A stretch of DNA of 64,000 bases from Chloromonas sp. AAM2 (Eukaryota; Chlorophyta; Chlorophyceae; Chlamydomonadales; Chlamydomonadaceae), in NCBI GenBank assembly GCA_004335635.1, contig QAXH01001507.1, forward strand, positions 112,184 through 176,183, in the 5' to 3' direction. The translations under genes and the position numbers were made by a program. Shown in pieces: positions 63,489 through 64,000 of this stretch. The first letter of the stretch is position 1; the number at the start of each line of letters is the position of its first letter. Under the pieces are notes generated by a model. The model was not told where the DNA came from, made no database searches, and worked only from the letters and a program-made list of their open reading frames with translations.

Positions 63489-63720
63489 TACCGTAGTCTC
63501 ATTTCAACTTCGCAACACGGCAAGTTCGCAAAACCGGGTTTTGGCTTCTCAAACTTACAGTTTTAGTTAGCTTAGTTAGCTTAGTTAGTTTAGTTAGTTC
63601 GTAAACGTAATACGCTGGATTGAGGCAAACGTAGGGCGCGGCAAGCTTGCACGCATAACGATTCTTCAAAAGCAACCCGTTTTCGAACGGTTGTTGCAAA
63701 AATGAAATGAGACTACGGTA
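63489..63720. mobile_element. MITE-like element, TA-flanked, 18-bp perfect inverted ends
   Basis: TACCGTAGTCTCATTTCA at 63489-63506 is exactly inverted at 63703-63720. The outermost TA on both sides fits the TA target duplication of Tc1/mariner and Stowaway-type elements. The interior has a TTAGTTAG tandem run at 63565-63600 and further inverted words. There is no coding capacity. It lies in the HEMB downstream spacer next to a GATA repeat. Confidence 0.72.
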
Positions 63721-63765
63721 GATGGATAGGTAGATAGATGGGTAGATAGACAGACAGGCAGATGT
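63721..63765. repeat. (GATA/GATG)n microsatellite
   Basis: An imperfect run of GATA, GATG and GACA words directly abuts the right end of the MITE-like element. Confidence 0.85.
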
Positions 63766-63834
63766 GCCACCTGAGCCCTGCCTGGCATGTATCTGGCAGC
63801 AACACGTAGCGCGCACACGCACACACAGCGCGCC

Positions 63835-64000
63835 TGCTCCACCGCCTTGCGCCTCTCTGCCTGTGCGGACTGCAGCTCCGCCCTCAGCCCCTCGATCTGC
63901 CCCTCGGCCGTCCGCAGCCGCTGACTCAGCCGCTCGCTAGCCTCTGTGTGCACGGCCTCCGCCACTGACAGCGCACTGTCGGCAGCAGACAGCCGGTTGC
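63835..64000 (-). CDS. Partial coiled-coil protein, runs off the window edge
   Basis: The frame is open from the window edge to about 63835. It encodes a heptad-rich, Ala/Glu/Arg-rich helix with blocks such as ASERLSQRLRTAEGQ and LRAELQSAQAERRKAVEQA. A donor-like GTGTGTGCG follows the CAGGCGCGCT at the exon end, so this is an internal exon whose gene extends beyond 64000. It is too short to name; any long coiled-coil protein (structural, motor-related or Golgi) is possible. Confidence 0.6.

Larger units (their letters stand above)
62887..63834. other. Convergent intergenic region
   Basis: It lies between the HEMB stop and the partial coiled-coil gene. Besides a poly(A) signal it holds one MITE-like element and a GATA-type microsatellite. 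Confidence 0.5.

Overview
The window is nuclear DNA of a photosynthetic eukaryote, most likely a green alga (Chlorophyta). Genes are split by many short GT-AG introns, and several products carry plastid-type leaders. The gene set combines chloroplast functions (plastid fibrillin, HEMF, HEMB, an OEP61-like receptor, a starch-binding CBM20 protein) with a flagellar axoneme protein (CFAP45). TGTAA, the usual green-algal poly(A) signal, follows three of the genes. By eye the base composition is balanced to slightly GC-rich, well below volvocine levels, so a trebouxiophyte-like alga is my guess (inference). I built the gene models by hand; in each one intron phases agree across all exons, apart from the caveats given in the entries.

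Layout, left to right. 1-2.3 kb: no gene placed. 2.3-4.4 kb (+): PAP/fibrillin protein. 5.1-16.2 kb (-): a very large SAM/ankyrin protein of about 1,620 residues. 17.2-20.2 kb (+): methionine sulfoxide reductase B. 20.7-23.8 kb (-): CFAP45. 24.5-25.7 kb (+): a small SVIP-like protein. 26.8-29.6 kb (-): coproporphyrinogen III oxidase. 29.8-34.1 kb (+): OEP61/TPR7-like tail-anchored TPR receptor. 34.5-36.0 kb (+): an unrecognised 186-residue protein. 37.5-38.5 kb (-): ribosomal protein L15e. 38.7-42.6 kb (+): renalase-like FAD amine oxidase with a Gly/Arg-rich tail. 43.9-46.2 kb (-): DJ-1/PfpI protein. 46.3-50.3 kb (+): SNM1/DCLRE1-type DNA repair nuclease. 50.3-53.4 kb: gene-poor and rich in repeats. 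53.4-58.0 kb (+): CBM20 protein. 59.8-62.9 kb (+): delta-aminolevulinate dehydratase. 63.8 kb to the edge (-): part of a coiled-coil gene.

Neighbours are arranged mostly as divergent pairs sharing short promoters and convergent pairs sharing 3' regions. DJ-1/SNM1 start codons lie 106 bp apart, HEMF/OEP61 235 bp and RPL15/renalase-like 261 bp. HEMB and HEMF act in the same plastid heme/chlorophyll pathway but are 30 kb apart, and I see no cluster. Introns and spacers hold microsatellites, a 21-bp minisatellite, two MITE-like elements with perfect inverted ends (57307-57647 and 63489-63720), and a dispersed 22-bp sequence that forms an inverted pair around a 1.3-kb stretch near 51.2-52.5 kb. 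I found no rRNA, tRNA, CRISPR or clearly novel multi-gene system. The best leads are the uncharacterised proteins, the inverted-repeat elements and the short shared promoters.
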